A stretch of 64,000 nt of DNA from Macrobrachium rosenbergii (GCF_040412425.1 NC_089783.1:41286625-41350624), one strand, 5' to 3'. Positions 1-11,225 are shown, counted from the stretch's first letter. Numbers and translations: made by a program. Notes: generated from the letters alone by a model not told the origin.

Positions 1-433
1 CTGAATGAGAACAAAGCAAGAATCGCAGAACGAATACAGGTCTACTTCGGTAAATCGTTAATATGCGCTTATTTTAGCTGACAATACTACACCCTAGATG
101 AATGGTGAATGTGGAAAGCAAATAAAAATTACTCAAGTATTTAAGAAGAATATGCATAGTGTATAATAAGGATTTTAGCAGGGCCAGAAATAGCGAATAA
201 CTTGGACTGATTCTTCTGGGCGGATCCAGTAAAACACTTACTTAAGAGTGCGTCGTAAAATTAAGTCGGACGCGTGGTCACATTTCGAACGCGTACCTAA
301 TAGATTCTCTTGGTCTGATTGATGATATTTGATTCTAGAATCTTCCCTTAGCACGAACAGATATTCTTGAAGGGCACATCGGTCAGCCTCACTTGAATTT
401 ATATGCTAGATTTTCTAATATGAGCCCATACTC

Positions 434-436
<3 letters not shown>
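1..436. other. Unannotated AT-rich sequence
   Basis: I see no supported gene or repeat here. The stretch is ordinary non-repetitive AT-rich DNA ending at a long (AT)n tract. Confidence 0.5.
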
Positions 437-517
<81 letters not shown>

Positions 518-532
518 TAGATAGATATATAT
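437..532. repeat. (AT)n microsatellite with a short (AGAT) tail
   Basis: About 78 bp of uninterrupted AT dinucleotides is followed by three AGAT units and more AT. The AGAT units look like a point-mutated edge of the AT tract that has begun to expand as a tetranucleotide. Confidence 0.95.
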
Positions 533-710
533 TAAATCGAATTGTATCAACAATGTGTTAAATTATCAGGGATAGTATCATCCTCACGAAAAAACAGTTT
601 TGGAAACCTAGAGAAAAAGGAAATACGTATGACCATCCAGATGTTGGGAAATCTCAAAACGGCGGAGAAAAAGGCCCCTGACACGCGCCCACATATCCAT
701 CATTGGCCTA

Positions 711-723
711 AAATAATAATAAT
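711..723 (+). repeat. (AAT)n at the 5' edge of the LINE
   Basis: Four AAT units sit immediately before the first recognisable base of the retrotransposon 5' module. The other end of the element runs into a longer (AAT)n at 3034-3084. Matching repeats at both edges fit insertion into a pre-existing TAA/AAT microsatellite, but a 4-unit run alone is weak evidence. Confidence 0.6.
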
Positions 724-910
724 ATGGGCACCGTGGCAGAGTGGTTTAGCTCATCGATGGACTGGTTAGGCAGCACTGGGGCTGGTCAGTCGTTGGATGG
801 GTGACCGCTCTCCTCGGCGTTGATTCCTTGGGAAAGGATCTTTGCCATAATTTCCTCAGTCTACTCAGCTGTAAATGAGTACCTATTCTCGATGGGGTAG
901 GGTCCAGCTG
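724..910 (+). mobile_element. SINE-like / 5S-like module at the head of the LINE
   Basis: The segment begins with a tRNA-A-box-like stretch (TGGCAGAGTGG at 734-744). Its core at 793-808, TTGGATGGGTGACCGC, closely resembles the box C region of animal 5S rRNA. It continues with a conserved-looking block (CCTTGGGAAAGGATC, then CAGTCTACTCAGCTGTAAATG) like the central domain of invertebrate V-SINE/MetaSINE families. No good B box is visible. It joins the LINE coding remnant without a visible poly-A, tail or target-site duplication, so it may be the 5' UTR of the LINE rather than a separate SINE. Family names are from memory; the similarity to 5S box C is seen directly. Confidence 0.55.
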
Positions 911-934
911 TGGGTTAAATAGCAAAACTCAGCA

Positions 935-1817
935 ATGATGGAAAGAAATGAAAGAATAAATGAAAACAACGTAAATGGATCCTCTGGCAACAGAGGAGCT
1001 TCGTCTGGCAGCCAGGTATACAACCCAACTGACGGGGAGGACAGTCAGGTACTTGGAGGTCGTCACCCAGCAACTGACCACCACAGTGATAGTAACCAGC
1101 CACCAGAGACTGGAGCTACTGAGGCAAACCACCATGTGGCCAAATGGATGACCACGGGGAGAACATCCTTAGTACAGAAAAACAAGAACAAGGGAAATAT
1201 AGCAAGCAACTACAGGCCTATCACCGGCCTACCAATAAAGTGGAAGTTACTAACAAGTATCATCAGTGAAAGGCTATACAACTACCTAGGGGATACAAAC
1301 ACCATCCACAACCAACAGAATGGTAATGAAGAATAGTAAGAGAAGGAGAACCAACCTCAGCATGTCATGGATTGACTACAAGAAAGCCTTCGACATGATA
1401 CTGCACATGTGGCAAATAGAATTCCTGAAAATATATGGGGCAGAGGAAAACACCATCAGCTTCCTTAAAAATACAATGCGCAACCGGAATACAGTACTTA
1501 CAAGCTCTGGGGTAAGACTAGCAGAGGTTAACATCAGAAGAGGGATCTTTCAAGGCGACTCACTGCCCCCACTACTCTTCGTAGTAGCCATGATTCCCAT
1601 GACAAAATTATTGCAGAAGATGGATGCTGGGTACCAACTTAAGAAAGGAGACAACAGAATTAACCATCTGATGTTCATGGACGACATCAAGCTGTATGGT
1701 AAGAGCATCAAGGAAATAGATACCCTAATCCACACTGTAAGGATTGTATCTGGGGACATCATGATGGAATCTGGAATAGAAAAATGCGCTTGGTCAACAT
1801 ACAAAAAGGCAAAGTAA
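935..1817 (+). pseudogene. Reverse transcriptase region of the RLE-type LINE (frameshifted)
   Basis: Two overlapping frames carry this part. Frame 935-1336 (133 codons) is Gly/Ser/Asn-rich at the start and ends in the RT fingers motif NYRPITGLPIKWKLLTSII. Frame 1320-1817 (165 codons) carries DYKKAFD, RRGIFQGDSLPPLLFVVAMI and FMDDIKLYG, so all three catalytic Asp positions of the palm are kept. The change of frame near 1320-1340 and the stop at 1815-1817 break the protein. The starts are simply the first Met in each open frame and carry no meaning. In intact relatives the palm would continue without interruption into the thumb. Confidence 0.8.
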
Positions 1818-2446
1818 CAAGGACTCAAGGGATAAAGCTACCAGATGGGAATAGCATCAAACACATAGATGAAACATGATACAAATACCTGGGAATAATA
1901 GAGGGAGAGGATATAAAACACCAAGAGATGAAGGACACGATCGGGAAAGAATATATGTAAAGACTTAGGGCAATACTCAAGTCACAACTCAATGCCGGAA
2001 ACATGACGATAGCCTTAAACACATGGGCACTACCAGTAATCAGATACAGCGCACGAGTAATGGAGTGGACGAAGGCTGAACTCCGCTCCACAGACCAGAA
2101 AATTAGAAGACACATGACAATACACAAAGCCCTACACCAAAGGGAAAATACAGACAGACTATACATAGCATGAAAGGAAGGGGGGAGAGGGCTACTAAGC
2201 ATAGAGGACTGCGTCAACATCGAGAGCAGAGCACTGGGGCAATATATGAAAACCAGTGAAGACGAGTGGCTAAGGAATGCATGGGAAGGGCTGATAAAAG
2301 TAGATGAAGAACCACAAATATACAAAGACAGAAGAATGAAAAACAGAACAGAGGAATGGCACAACAAACCACTGCATGGACAATACATGAGACAGACAAA
2401 AGAACTGGCCAGCGATGAAACATGGCAATGGCTACAGAGGGGATGA
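1818..2446 (+). pseudogene. Thumb/connector region of the RLE-type LINE (multiple stops)
   Basis: Conceptual translation shows the regular downstream landmarks of R2/R4-like proteins: KYLGI at about 1885, NTWALPVIRYSARVMEW around 2017-2067, LHQRENTDRLYIA, and GGRGLLSIEDCVNIESRAL around 2190-2235. The last part is an open frame 2246-2446 ending at a stop. At least three in-frame stops occur, in HIDET*Y, EYM*R and YIA*K. The order of landmarks matches the family, so this is decay by point mutation rather than rearrangement. Confidence 0.7.
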
Positions 2447-2490
2447 ACTCAAGAAGGAAACAGAAGGAATGCTGAACAGCGGCACAAGAT

Positions 2491-3008
2491 CAGGCCCTAA
2501 GAACCAGATATGTCCAAAGAACAATAGATGGAAATAACATCTCACCCATATGCAGGAAGTGCAATATGAAAGACGAGACCATAAACCACATAGCAAGCGA
2601 ATGTCTGGCACTTGCACAGAACTAGTACAAAAAGAGGCATGATTCAGTAGCAAAAGCCCTCCACTGGAGCCTGTGCAAGAAACACCAGCCAGCTTGCAGT
2701 AATGAGTGGTACGAACACCAACCTGAGGGAGTGATAGAAAACAAGAAGAAAGTATCACTCATTAAAATCGAAATAAGAACGATATGGAACATGCCAGTGG
2801 AAATTGTACCCATAATCATAGGAACACTAGGCACGATCCCAAGATCCCTGAAATGGAATCTGGAAAAACCAGATGCCGAAGTAGTCCAGGACTCATGCAG
2901 AAAAGTGTGCTACTGGAAATACCGCACATAGTGAGAAAAGTGATGGACTCCTACGGAGGCAGGATGCAACCCGGAACCCCAAACTATAAAAACCACCCAG
3001 TCGAATAG
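2491..3008 (+). pseudogene. CCHC finger and C-terminal domain of the RLE-type LINE, endonuclease core missing
   Basis: From 2491 the frame reads RYVQRTIDGNNISPICRKC and so on, giving a C-x2-C-x8-H-x4-C zinc knuckle (Cys at 2551 and 2560, His at 2587, Cys at 2602), with a stop shortly after. The frame then reads HWSLCKKHQPACSNEWYEHQPEGVIENKKK and passes almost directly into IRTIWNMPVEIVPIIIGTLG (about 2778-2835), the conserved C-terminal end. In family members about 50 residues holding the PD-(D/E)xK-like endonuclease core lie between these two blocks. Here I see no PD...D motif, so that core appears deleted. A last frameshift near 2900 moves the tail to the frame reading IPHIVRKVMDSYGG. Confidence 0.7.
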
Positions 3009-3033
3009 GATGACAATGATAGAAAAAAAATAA

Positions 3034-3034
3034 A

Positions 3035-3084
<50 letters not shown>
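3034..3084. repeat. (AAT)n microsatellite at the 3' end of the LINE
   Basis: About 17 AAT units follow an A-rich stretch after the last recognisable LINE codon. It could be the LINE 3' tail or the target microsatellite. Confidence 0.95.
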
Positions 3085-3229
3085 GTATATGAATGTTTGG
3101 TCTTTGCCTCAGGTACATTCACTGTCATTAGGGAGATTTTTTTTTTCAACTAACCGACATCCGGATGATTCTGTGTAACAAAATAACTACTGTGGCCTAT
3201 ACAATTGGAAAATTTAAGATTTCTCCCCC

Positions 3230-3245
3230 AAAAAAAAAAAAAAAA
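3230..3245. repeat. Poly-A run
   Basis: Sixteen A residues. No element that would own it as a tail is recognisable to its left. Confidence 0.8.
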
Positions 3246-3432
3246 CAAACAATTGTTTTATTTTTGCATAGTATTTTCACTTTGGCTGACCGGAGTTTAC
3301 TGGTGCCACCAAATTCATTAAATCAAGAAATCTAGTGAATAAAAGAATATTCTTGACATCTTTATTACTGCCTGACCTGTGATATTATACTGTATATGTT
3401 AAAAAGCGACGAGAAAGAGGGAATACTAAATG

Positions 3433-3526
<94 letters not shown>
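3433..3526. repeat. (ATT)n microsatellite
   Basis: About 31 ATT units with one interruption (TATATT) near 3470. Confidence 0.95.
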
Positions 3527-4020
3527 TTTCTTGCGTCACTGAATAGCACTTTGAATTATTTAGCGAGTCATCACTTTTATTGTAATATTATGTATTATTT
3601 TAGAAATATTTCATCTTTCAAACATTGAGCTTAATATATGTGGAATAGGAGAGAAAAAGATTTATTGGGGGATAAACAGCTGGGAAAGATAGATGATGAG
3701 ATAATCCACAGTTGAGGCACAGAGATAAGGAATAATAGGACAAGATGAGGGAATGGAAGGGAGAATTAAATGGAATAAACTAGGATAAAATAATTACCAC
3801 TGAAACTAAGAGATAAAACGTGTGGATAAAGTGAAAGGGATTGAAGAGATAAAGAGCTAGGAAGGAGGAAGATGTTGAAAGATATTCAGGATGTTCAGGT
3901 AAAGACAGGAATAGTAATTGAACTGGTATATTCAAGATAGCTGATGGAAATTCACCATCAACTTACGACATAAGTCTTTCAGAGGGCTCTTGATTTTCCC
4001 CTAAAAAGAGCGAAAGTAGC
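3527..4020. other. Unannotated, purine-rich on the plus strand
   Basis: No gene seen. From about 3640 to 3920 the plus strand is strongly purine-biased, with many GGA/GAT/AAG words (for example AGATAGATGATGAGATAA), like a degraded (GATA/GGAA) simple repeat. Confidence 0.45.
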
Positions 4021-4026
4021 AACAAT

Positions 4027-4236
<210 letters not shown>

Positions 4237-4713
4237 TGAGACTTTTAGCGAACTATGTGCTGGCCTGTGAAAAGGATGTGTATCCGGTGCAGGTGGCATT
4301 TATGTTAACATTGGTAGTTTCTGCAGTTAGATAAAGCGGGTATCTGACGCATTCATTTGTGCCTTCTGATCATGGCCAAATTGCATGGGGACTACGTGAC
4401 AGATTGATGGAAGCGTTGTGATATCTGTGGGGTCTGAAGGCTGAATCCATCGAACACTGAACCCGATGGTGTCGTCACGCTTCCGGGGAGGGGTTTTTAA
4501 GTGAGTGCGTGCATATGTACACTCTCTAATATTATATTACGAGAGGAACCATACAATGGCTATGCACTTCGATTTGTGGCTGGTGTGATTCGCTCTCTGA
4601 GTTGTGAGGGACGGTTTCCATGCGGCCATGGAATGTGACTAAGATAACTCATTAACACATATCTTTTCAGACATTTTGTGGAATACTCACTTTGTGTTGC
4701 AGTGAAACTCCTC

Positions 4714-4767
4714 TGTTCTCCATTACGCATTTTTCCGATTTGTTCTCCATTATGCATTTTTCCATTT
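4714..4767. repeat. Two tandem 27-bp units
   Basis: The 27-mer starting TGTTCTCCATTACGCATTTT is repeated back to back (4714-4740 and 4741-4767) with very few differences. This is a small recent local duplication. Confidence 0.8.
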
Positions 4768-4924
4768 TAAATGTTGATTTCTTTATACACCATTTCAGGT
4801 TTTAATATATGCTATGTTTCTGTTAACAGGAATTCTAGGTTCGTCCTGTGAGGACGAATGTTTTGGAAGTGGCGTTTTTAATATACTATATGACATTTAT
4901 TTTGGTCTAAAATAATCATTACCT

Positions 4925-5255
4925 TTTTATTTTGTTTGAGGACCAGGGTATTAGTCACTAGTATCGGTTGATCTAGAATCATTAATTCGATTGATTGTGA
5001 GTCTGAGTTGCCTCTAGTTATGATTTCCATTTTTATGGGGTGTGAGACACGACGTTTCATGACCGTAGCTTTTGCTGAAATACTTTCGTTAAATTTGCAA
5101 AGTCGACTAGAGAGAAAGAATGTGCTGACCCAATGCTGGCCATTGCTACCGCAGGATCTCAGGGATATAAGATGATATTATGATGTTCTTAAATCAGATG
5201 TAGTAAGAGATTATGACCCTATTTGACCTTGTTGCAGGGCATAACACACACACAC
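4925..5255 (+). repeat. Duplicated block, copy 1 (paired with 12490-12860)
   Basis: The block shares long matching words with 12490-12860 in the same orientation: GACCAGGGTATTAGTCAC, TCTAGAATCATTAATTCGAT, ATGATTTCCATTTTTATG, ACTTTCGTTAAATTTGCAAA and AAGAGATTATGACCCTA. Both copies end in a short ACACAC and then a long (AT)n. The other copy has roughly 70 extra bases in the middle. Confidence 0.8.
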
Positions 5256-5263
5256 ATTATATG

Positions 5264-5267
<4 letters not shown>

Positions 5268-5332
<65 letters not shown>
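5268..5332. repeat. (AT)n microsatellite
   Basis: About 65 bp of AT, just after a short (AC)n at 5247-5258. Confidence 0.95.
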
Positions 5333-5339
<7 letters not shown>

Positions 5340-5514
5340 ATGATTTCTTCCTTTAATTTCTGACAATAACATACATTATCTGGAATTTTTGCATTATGCT
5401 GGAAGAGACATTCCAGAAGGCTTAAAATAAATTTATGAGAAGGAAGAAAAATTAATACCGTACCGAGAATTCAATAAATAAAAGTGAAAGTTTCCTCCTG
5501 AAAAGTATATTAAC

Positions 5515-5590
<76 letters not shown>
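5515..5590. repeat. (ATT)n microsatellite
   Basis: About 25 perfect ATT units. Confidence 0.95.
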
Positions 5591-5591
<1 letters not shown>

Positions 5592-6120
5592 ATTATTATT
5601 TTAAATATATGTATGCATTGAGAGCAATAAAAAAGTTCATAATTTTCAAGCAAAATCTATAAAATAGATTACTCGAAGGGATAATACATAAAAAACATAC
5701 CAGATGGAAGTTTGTCTAAAAAAAAATATTGTAAACAGCAAAACGATTTTGTAAACGATAAAGAGGACCATGATGAATGCAGTATACAATCATATTTATG
5801 AAAACGGAAGTCAGAAAATTATTTTTCAAAGACCCTCCATATCAGACCTTATTCACTGTTCCTGTCGATTCTTTGTTACTAAGAGTATAGAAGTACGTTA
5901 ATCAAATAATTTGTCATAAGCATATTACAATCCAGTAAAAATTGTGGAAATTAGAAACTGATAATTAGAACACCGTTGAAGGCAGCTGACGATTTGGACA
6001 CAGGCTTAATGGGCAGCAGTTAAGAACTAGAATATGGGGTCGTTATTTCCTTCATTTGGGACAGTGAAAGAAAACATGAAATTTAGAGGATAACAACACT
6101 TTGCTGTAATTTTATTGTTG
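5591..6120. other. Unannotated unique sequence
   Basis: Non-repetitive AT-rich DNA. No frame, repeat or RNA gene can be supported. Confidence 0.5.
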
Positions 6121-6138
6121 TTATATATATATATATAA

Positions 6139-6218
<80 letters not shown>

Positions 6219-6224
6219 TATATA

Positions 6225-6276
<52 letters not shown>

Positions 6277-6400
6277 AATATATATATATATATGGAATAT
6301 GAACAGACATACATATATACATATAGACATATATACATATATATACATATGTGTATGTATGCGCGTGTGCGCGTTTCTATATGCATGTGTGTGTGTAAAT
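6121..6400. repeat. Compound (AT)n with degenerate (AC/GT) edge
   Basis: About 175 bp of interrupted (AT)n is followed by ATACATAT/GTGTGT/GCGCGTGT words to about 6400. The interruptions (AAATTT, ATTTAT) suggest an old tract. Confidence 0.9.
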
Positions 6401-7170
6401 AAATTATAGTTGGTATACCAGTGCAAAAAATAGGAAACGCCGCAGGTGAACATGCTAATGTTAGCACTGAGATAACGCTGACTTCCTAGCCATCGAACTC
6501 AAACTTAAGAATAGCTTTAATTGCTACAAATACAGTGTATGTGAGGTAAAGTGCACCTATGTTCGTCTCTTTTTAGTTAGCCTTTGGTTTTGCCGCAGTT
6601 AACAATAAAATATTCTTTCCAAAAGAATATTCTGCGTTTTAAACCACCTATCAATTTTTATGTGAGCATTAGTGCTCGATTTATGATATATAACCTAAAG
6701 GTCGTCATTTTTACATCTTTGATAAATTTCCTCTTTTTTTTTTAGAAGATAATAGTACTGTATAATGGTGTTAATCTTTGCCGTCCAGTAGCGGAAATGT
6801 ATATAAATGTTCATAATGTGATACTAAATTTGGATTTCAAATCTAAGAAGGTGTACTTGGCACAGATAATTACTGACTATTAAAAGAAATGAGTATTGAA
6901 AAGAGATTTATCTCATTACTTTATCTGATTACAAGTTACGCCACGAGCACAAATATCAACTTCTTGTAATGAAAGACACATCAACCGAGATACCTTTCAT
7001 TTTATCATGAAGGTTCTTTCGTTTCTCAGTCATGCATATGTACAGAATGTGACTGCATTTTATCACGAACAGTAGATAATGAATGGTTCCTCAGATTCAA
7101 GAATCTATTGGTTAGCTTATATCAAAGGGATATTAAATTGTAAAACAAAGAGACATTGTAAGAACGTACA
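6400..7170. other. Unannotated unique sequence
   Basis: No coding or RNA gene can be supported in this stretch. Confidence 0.5.
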
Positions 7171-7176
7171 AGAGCG

Positions 7177-7348
<172 letters not shown>

Positions 7349-7649
7349 AATCGGTGGCAATGTCTTTCCGCCATTTGCCAACACCTTACAAGTCTGCCAC
7401 TCCATAGGAGTCCTTATGCAAATAACAATATAAAGCAGTAGCAAAATTTGTATCTCAAAAACAGTATTCGTCATCACTTGAAACATTATGTTTCAGTCTT
7501 GCAGCAATAAACCTTTCTTGACATTATTACTGTTAAACTTATATTTCCTGATATTTGTTGGCAAGTATAAAAGGTTGGTGATGACACTTATTTTCTCAGC
7601 TTTCAATTACTTACATATCCGGAGTTAATAAATGAAACATCTCAGTTAG

Positions 7650-7667
7650 TCTCTCTCTCTCTCTCTC
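7650..7667. repeat. Short (CT)n
   Basis: Nine CT units. Confidence 0.9.
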
Positions 7668-8149
7668 AAAGGAAACATTGAAGAGACGGTGATAATTAGA
7701 AATGTTTCCTTATAAAAAGCATTTATACGCGAATAGGAAATCTGCTCATATTTTCCAGGTAATTATCTTCAAAGCAAACGAATCACCCGGTAAAAATTGT
7801 TTAAATACATCGTGAAAAGGCTTCTTTTTTTTATTTAACCGCTTGAAGAGGCTTCCATTTCATCAAGATTGCCTACAAAAACTGTCAAACACTCAGCGCT
7901 TTTCATGCAAGCTTGTTTTGAATAATCAATATCAGAGGAGAACGCTGAATGACAAAATCATAAAAAGAAATCTGGCAAATTATGACGTCGTTTTCATAAT
8001 TATCATAATTATACTCACACCACACTGCTGTACTAATGAGTCCAAAAAAAGATAAAAAGTATTTGTAATTTTATTTCTTCACACGCATGATGGTATGTTT
8101 TCAATTTCTTGTGCAACAAAGATGTATTTCCAGAATTATCATAAGAGAA

Positions 8150-8945
8150 ACAATATCGTTATCATATCCTCAAATGTGATTTGCTACTCTCTAATAATAA
8201 ATCACTTTTAAGCGTCATTTGTGTACTGGCGCCATAATACGAACAAACAACTGATTTCTCTTTCCCTTATTTCTGACCGCCTTACAGTTTACAGTGTCTG
8301 TCCTCTTTGCTGAATTCAGCATGACCTTTCATGACATTTCGAGACAGCGGGTTTTATGAGGGACCTTATAAAACCTTTGCCACTTGGAAACTCCGCCAAT
8401 CCGTGAAACAGTCGAGTTTATTCGGCAAAAATGATCACGCACACACTGTTAAGTATTCAAAGCCACATAAATAATCATGTGTAGAAATGGTCTGACCTGT
8501 TAACTTCAAAATGTTTTATTGAATAAAAATGTTTTTTGAATTTGCGTCAAGCTAACTCGAGTTTCTATTTAATAACATGCGACGAGTAATATAGCAGACC
8601 CATGAGAAATTATAGATAGATAGATAGATAGACAGATGGATAGATATATCTGTTTTTATTAATTCCTGTGTTTTCGGCCGTATTAATCGTCTCATGTCTT
8701 TAAATAGTAAGAGAATTTACACACAAACTCACACGCACTCACACAAACATCGGCACACACGCACACACACACATATTTATATATATATGACCCCAATAAT
8801 TTATCGTAATAAAGATAAGATATTTTAGATACCGAAAATTTCCTCATTACGACTCATCTACAAAGAAAAAATATGGGATAATGAAGTGGGCCCACAGTAA
8901 AGTTTAAGAATAACGATGCCAATTAGAGGAAGCCTTCCACAAAAA
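8150..8945 (+). repeat. Duplicated block, copy A left part (paired with 14580-15610)
   Basis: The segment aligns by eye, in direct orientation and at roughly 80% identity, with 14580-15610. Shared words include AATAATAAAT, TTTTAAGCGTCATTTGTG, TGACATTTCGAGA, CAAAATGTTTTATTGAATAA, AATAACATGCGACGA, a GATA tract at the same place (8612-8650 and 15184-15198), TCCTCATTACG, and GATAATGAAGTGGGCCCACA. It stops at CCTTCC before the A-rich/(AT)n preceding the palindrome. Confidence 0.85.
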
Positions 8946-8966
8946 AAAAAAAAAAAATGTATATAT

Positions 8967-9183
<217 letters not shown>

Positions 9184-9186
9184 AAA

Positions 9187-9996
9187 TACACATACAAATA
9201 TATATGTATATATACAGCATATATACACAAATACTTCTTATTGAAAATTATGACTCATCATAAACGATGAACACGCAAAACTTGTACGTTCTCACGATCA
9301 AATTATATTGTTATTAATTCGATATGACGGGGGATGAAACGAATGAAAAACGAACATAAATGAAAGAAAACGCTGTAAAATTTGTCCCCATCATCTTATT
9401 ATTTATTTTTTTGGGTTGAGGTTAGGGGAAGAATAACACAGTAAAATATAATTGTTGCATGCAAACCAATGTAATCATTTTAAATTAAAAAAGAATATTC
9501 AGCCACGAATAATAGAGGTCATTATTAAAATTTTTAATCTTGGAAAAGGGACCTAAACGTTTGAAGCTAAGAAACATTTTCACTGACTTGATAGTTATAT
9601 CAATGAAAATGTTTCTTAGCTTCAAACGTTTAGGTCGATTTTCAAAGATTAAAAATTTTAATAATGACCTCTGTTATTCGCGGCTGAATATTCTTTTTTA
9701 ATTTAAAACGATTACATTGGTTTGCATGCAACAATTATATTTTACTGTGTAATTCTTCCCTTAACCTCAACCCAAAAAAATAAATAATAAGATGATGGGG
9801 ACAAATTTTACAGCGTTTTCTTTCATTTATGTTCGTTTTTCATTCGTTTCATCCCCGTCTTATCGAATTAATATCAATATAATTTGATCGTGAGAACGTA
9901 CACTTTTGCGTGTTCATCGTTTATGATGAGTCATATAATTTTCAATAAGAAGTATTTATATATATGCAGTATATATACACATATATTTGTATGTGT
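9187..9996. repeat. Large palindrome (inverted repeat), arms about 395 bp
   Basis: The left arm 9187-9582 is the reverse complement of the right arm 9604-9996, with a centre of about 21 bp. Pairing can be followed through ACACATACAAATATATATG, GATGAACACGCAAAA, TACGTTCTCACGATCAAATT, ACAAATTTTACAGCG (right arm), GGGTTGAGGTTA, TTGTTGCATGCAAACCAATG and AAACGTTTGAAGCTAAGAAAC. Only scattered mismatches and small indels occur, so identity is well above 90% by eye. The right arm continues the block shared with copy B (15650-16000); the left arm has no counterpart there. It contains no long frame and no recognised transposon ends. Confidence 0.9.
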
Positions 9997-10019
9997 ATAT
10001 ATATACACACACACACATA

Positions 10020-10022
10020 TAC

Positions 10023-10110
<88 letters not shown>
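10020..10110. repeat. (AT)n microsatellite, right flank of the palindrome
   Basis: About 90 bp of AT with a single ATGTAT interruption, mirroring the AT cluster left of the palindrome. Confidence 0.95.
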
Positions 10111-10113
<3 letters not shown>

Positions 10114-10435
10114 ATTTTTAACTTGGGAGTTTTGAGGCTCATTCGGAGGAAAACTGAATGTAAGAACTAACGCTTTCACAGTTAATGTCTGCTCTGCTTT
10201 ATTTCATGGTTTTCATCTATTTTACTTAGTTTGGCATTTGGTATTTAGTAGTCCTTTTTCGTTTTTCCCTTCACTTTCTGCGTAAAAGTCTTTCAGCTTA
10301 GAATGAGGGGAGAGGTTTTCTCTCGTGTTACTTCCCACCCAGCTTTTTTCTGACGGTATTATGAGTGTTATTTTTCCTCTCTTTCTCTTGCTTCCCCTTT
10401 CCAGCGGTTTGAGGCTCTGAGATTTTTTTTTTTTT

Positions 10436-10797
10436 TCAAAAGGAAACTATTGTGCCGCCTTTGTTTGTCGGTCCGCACTTTTTCTGTCCGCCGTCAGATC
10501 TTAAAAATTATTGACACTAGAGGGCTGCATATTGGTATGTTGATCATCCACCCTCCAATCATCAAACATACCAAATTGCAGCCCTCTAGCCTCAGTAGTT
10601 TTTATTTTATTTAAGCTTAAAGTTGGCCATAATCGTGCTTCTGGCAACGATATAGGCCAGGCCACCACCGGACCGTGGTTAAGTTTCGTGGGCCATGGCT
10701 CATATAGCATTATACCGAAACCACCGAAAGCTGTATCGGCTGTACTGAAAACTCGATTGCGTCGAAGGACCTTCGACGCATTCTTGTTTTTTACAGA
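10436..10797 (+). mobile_element. Hairpin-bearing interspersed repeat, copy 1
   Basis: A repeat of about 360-390 bp occurs three times in the window (here, 40983-41375 on the minus strand, 48437-48819 on the plus strand). Order is AAACTATTGTGCCG, a CCGTCAGATCTTAAAA block, a long hairpin (10517-10589), AGTAGTTTTTATTTTATTTA, a block around TCTGGCAACGATATAGGCCA, a CATGGCTCATA block, then a GCGTCGAAGGACCTTCGACGC terminal hairpin. No coding capacity and no clear terminal inverted repeats are seen. It is probably non-autonomous; the class is unknown. The ORFs overlapping it are meaningless. Confidence 0.85.
10517..10589. repeat. Internal hairpin of repeat copy 1
   Basis: CTAGAGGGCTGC on the left pairs with GCAGCCCTCTAG on the right, continuing through a GGTATGTTGAT / ATCAAACATACC stem around a short loop. 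The stem is about 27 bp with a few bulges. Confidence 0.85.
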
Positions 10798-10799
10798 GA

Positions 10800-11225
10800 A
10801 GTTTATGCTTCTAGACACCATGATGAATTTCAAACGTTATCCGTCAAATAATGAAAAGAACATGGCAGCCATACACACGTTGCTAGGTGAAACATTTACG
10901 AACAGCTCCACCATATTCTTTCGGAAACTTATCATTTGAACTCCAAATTGCCTCCCCGCTCAACAAAAATAAGCGTGGCATATAACTATCACTTATAAGG
11001 ACAATAACATGATGTGTCATCTTTAGCTCATTATCACTCGTCCAATATTTTGTGACAGACAGAGGAACGGAGGGAGAGATATCGGGCGACAATATACGAG
11101 TATGCTTGTTTTATACTTGTTTTCTGCTACGGTGCAAATTAAAATCACTGAGATATAATTGGAATGTATTTAACAGGTGAATTATTAGCTAAACACAGTG
11201 TTTAGAAATACTGCAGTCTGTCTAG
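10800..11225. other. Unannotated unique sequence
   Basis: No supported feature. A frame across 10688-10939 partly reads the repeat and is not a gene. Confidence 0.5.

Larger units (their letters stand above)
724..3034 (+). mobile_element. Degenerate R2/R4(Dong)-type non-LTR retrotransposon
   Basis: One decayed LINE can be followed across the whole interval. Parts in order are a 5' SINE-like module; an N-terminal region; reverse transcriptase with NYRPI, DYKKAFD (motif A Asp at 1374), a GIFQGDSLPP block and FMDD at 1674-1685; a thumb/connector with KYLGI, NTWALPVIRYSA and GGRGLLSIEDCV; a CCHC finger after the RT; and a C-terminal segment with the IGTLGT motif. CCHC downstream of RT plus this C-terminus is the layout of restriction-like-endonuclease LINEs (R2, R4/Dong, NeSL groups) and not of APE-type LINEs such as Jockey. 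Several frameshifts and in-frame stops make it non-functional. The (AAT)n at both ends favours a Dong-like element, which is known to sit in TAA repeats in silkworm. Clade assignment is moderately sure. Confidence 0.8.

Noticed and set aside
2910..3149. 79-codon minus-strand frame with a poly-Tyr run
   Set aside because: Translation of (AAT)n; likewise the poly-Asn and poly-Ile frames at 49.6 and 41.8 kb and the poly-Tyr frame at 32.2 kb.
9187..9996. Palindrome as a transposon with long terminal inverted repeats
   Set aside because: There is no interior sequence, no transposase and no target-site duplication. The arms run almost to the centre.
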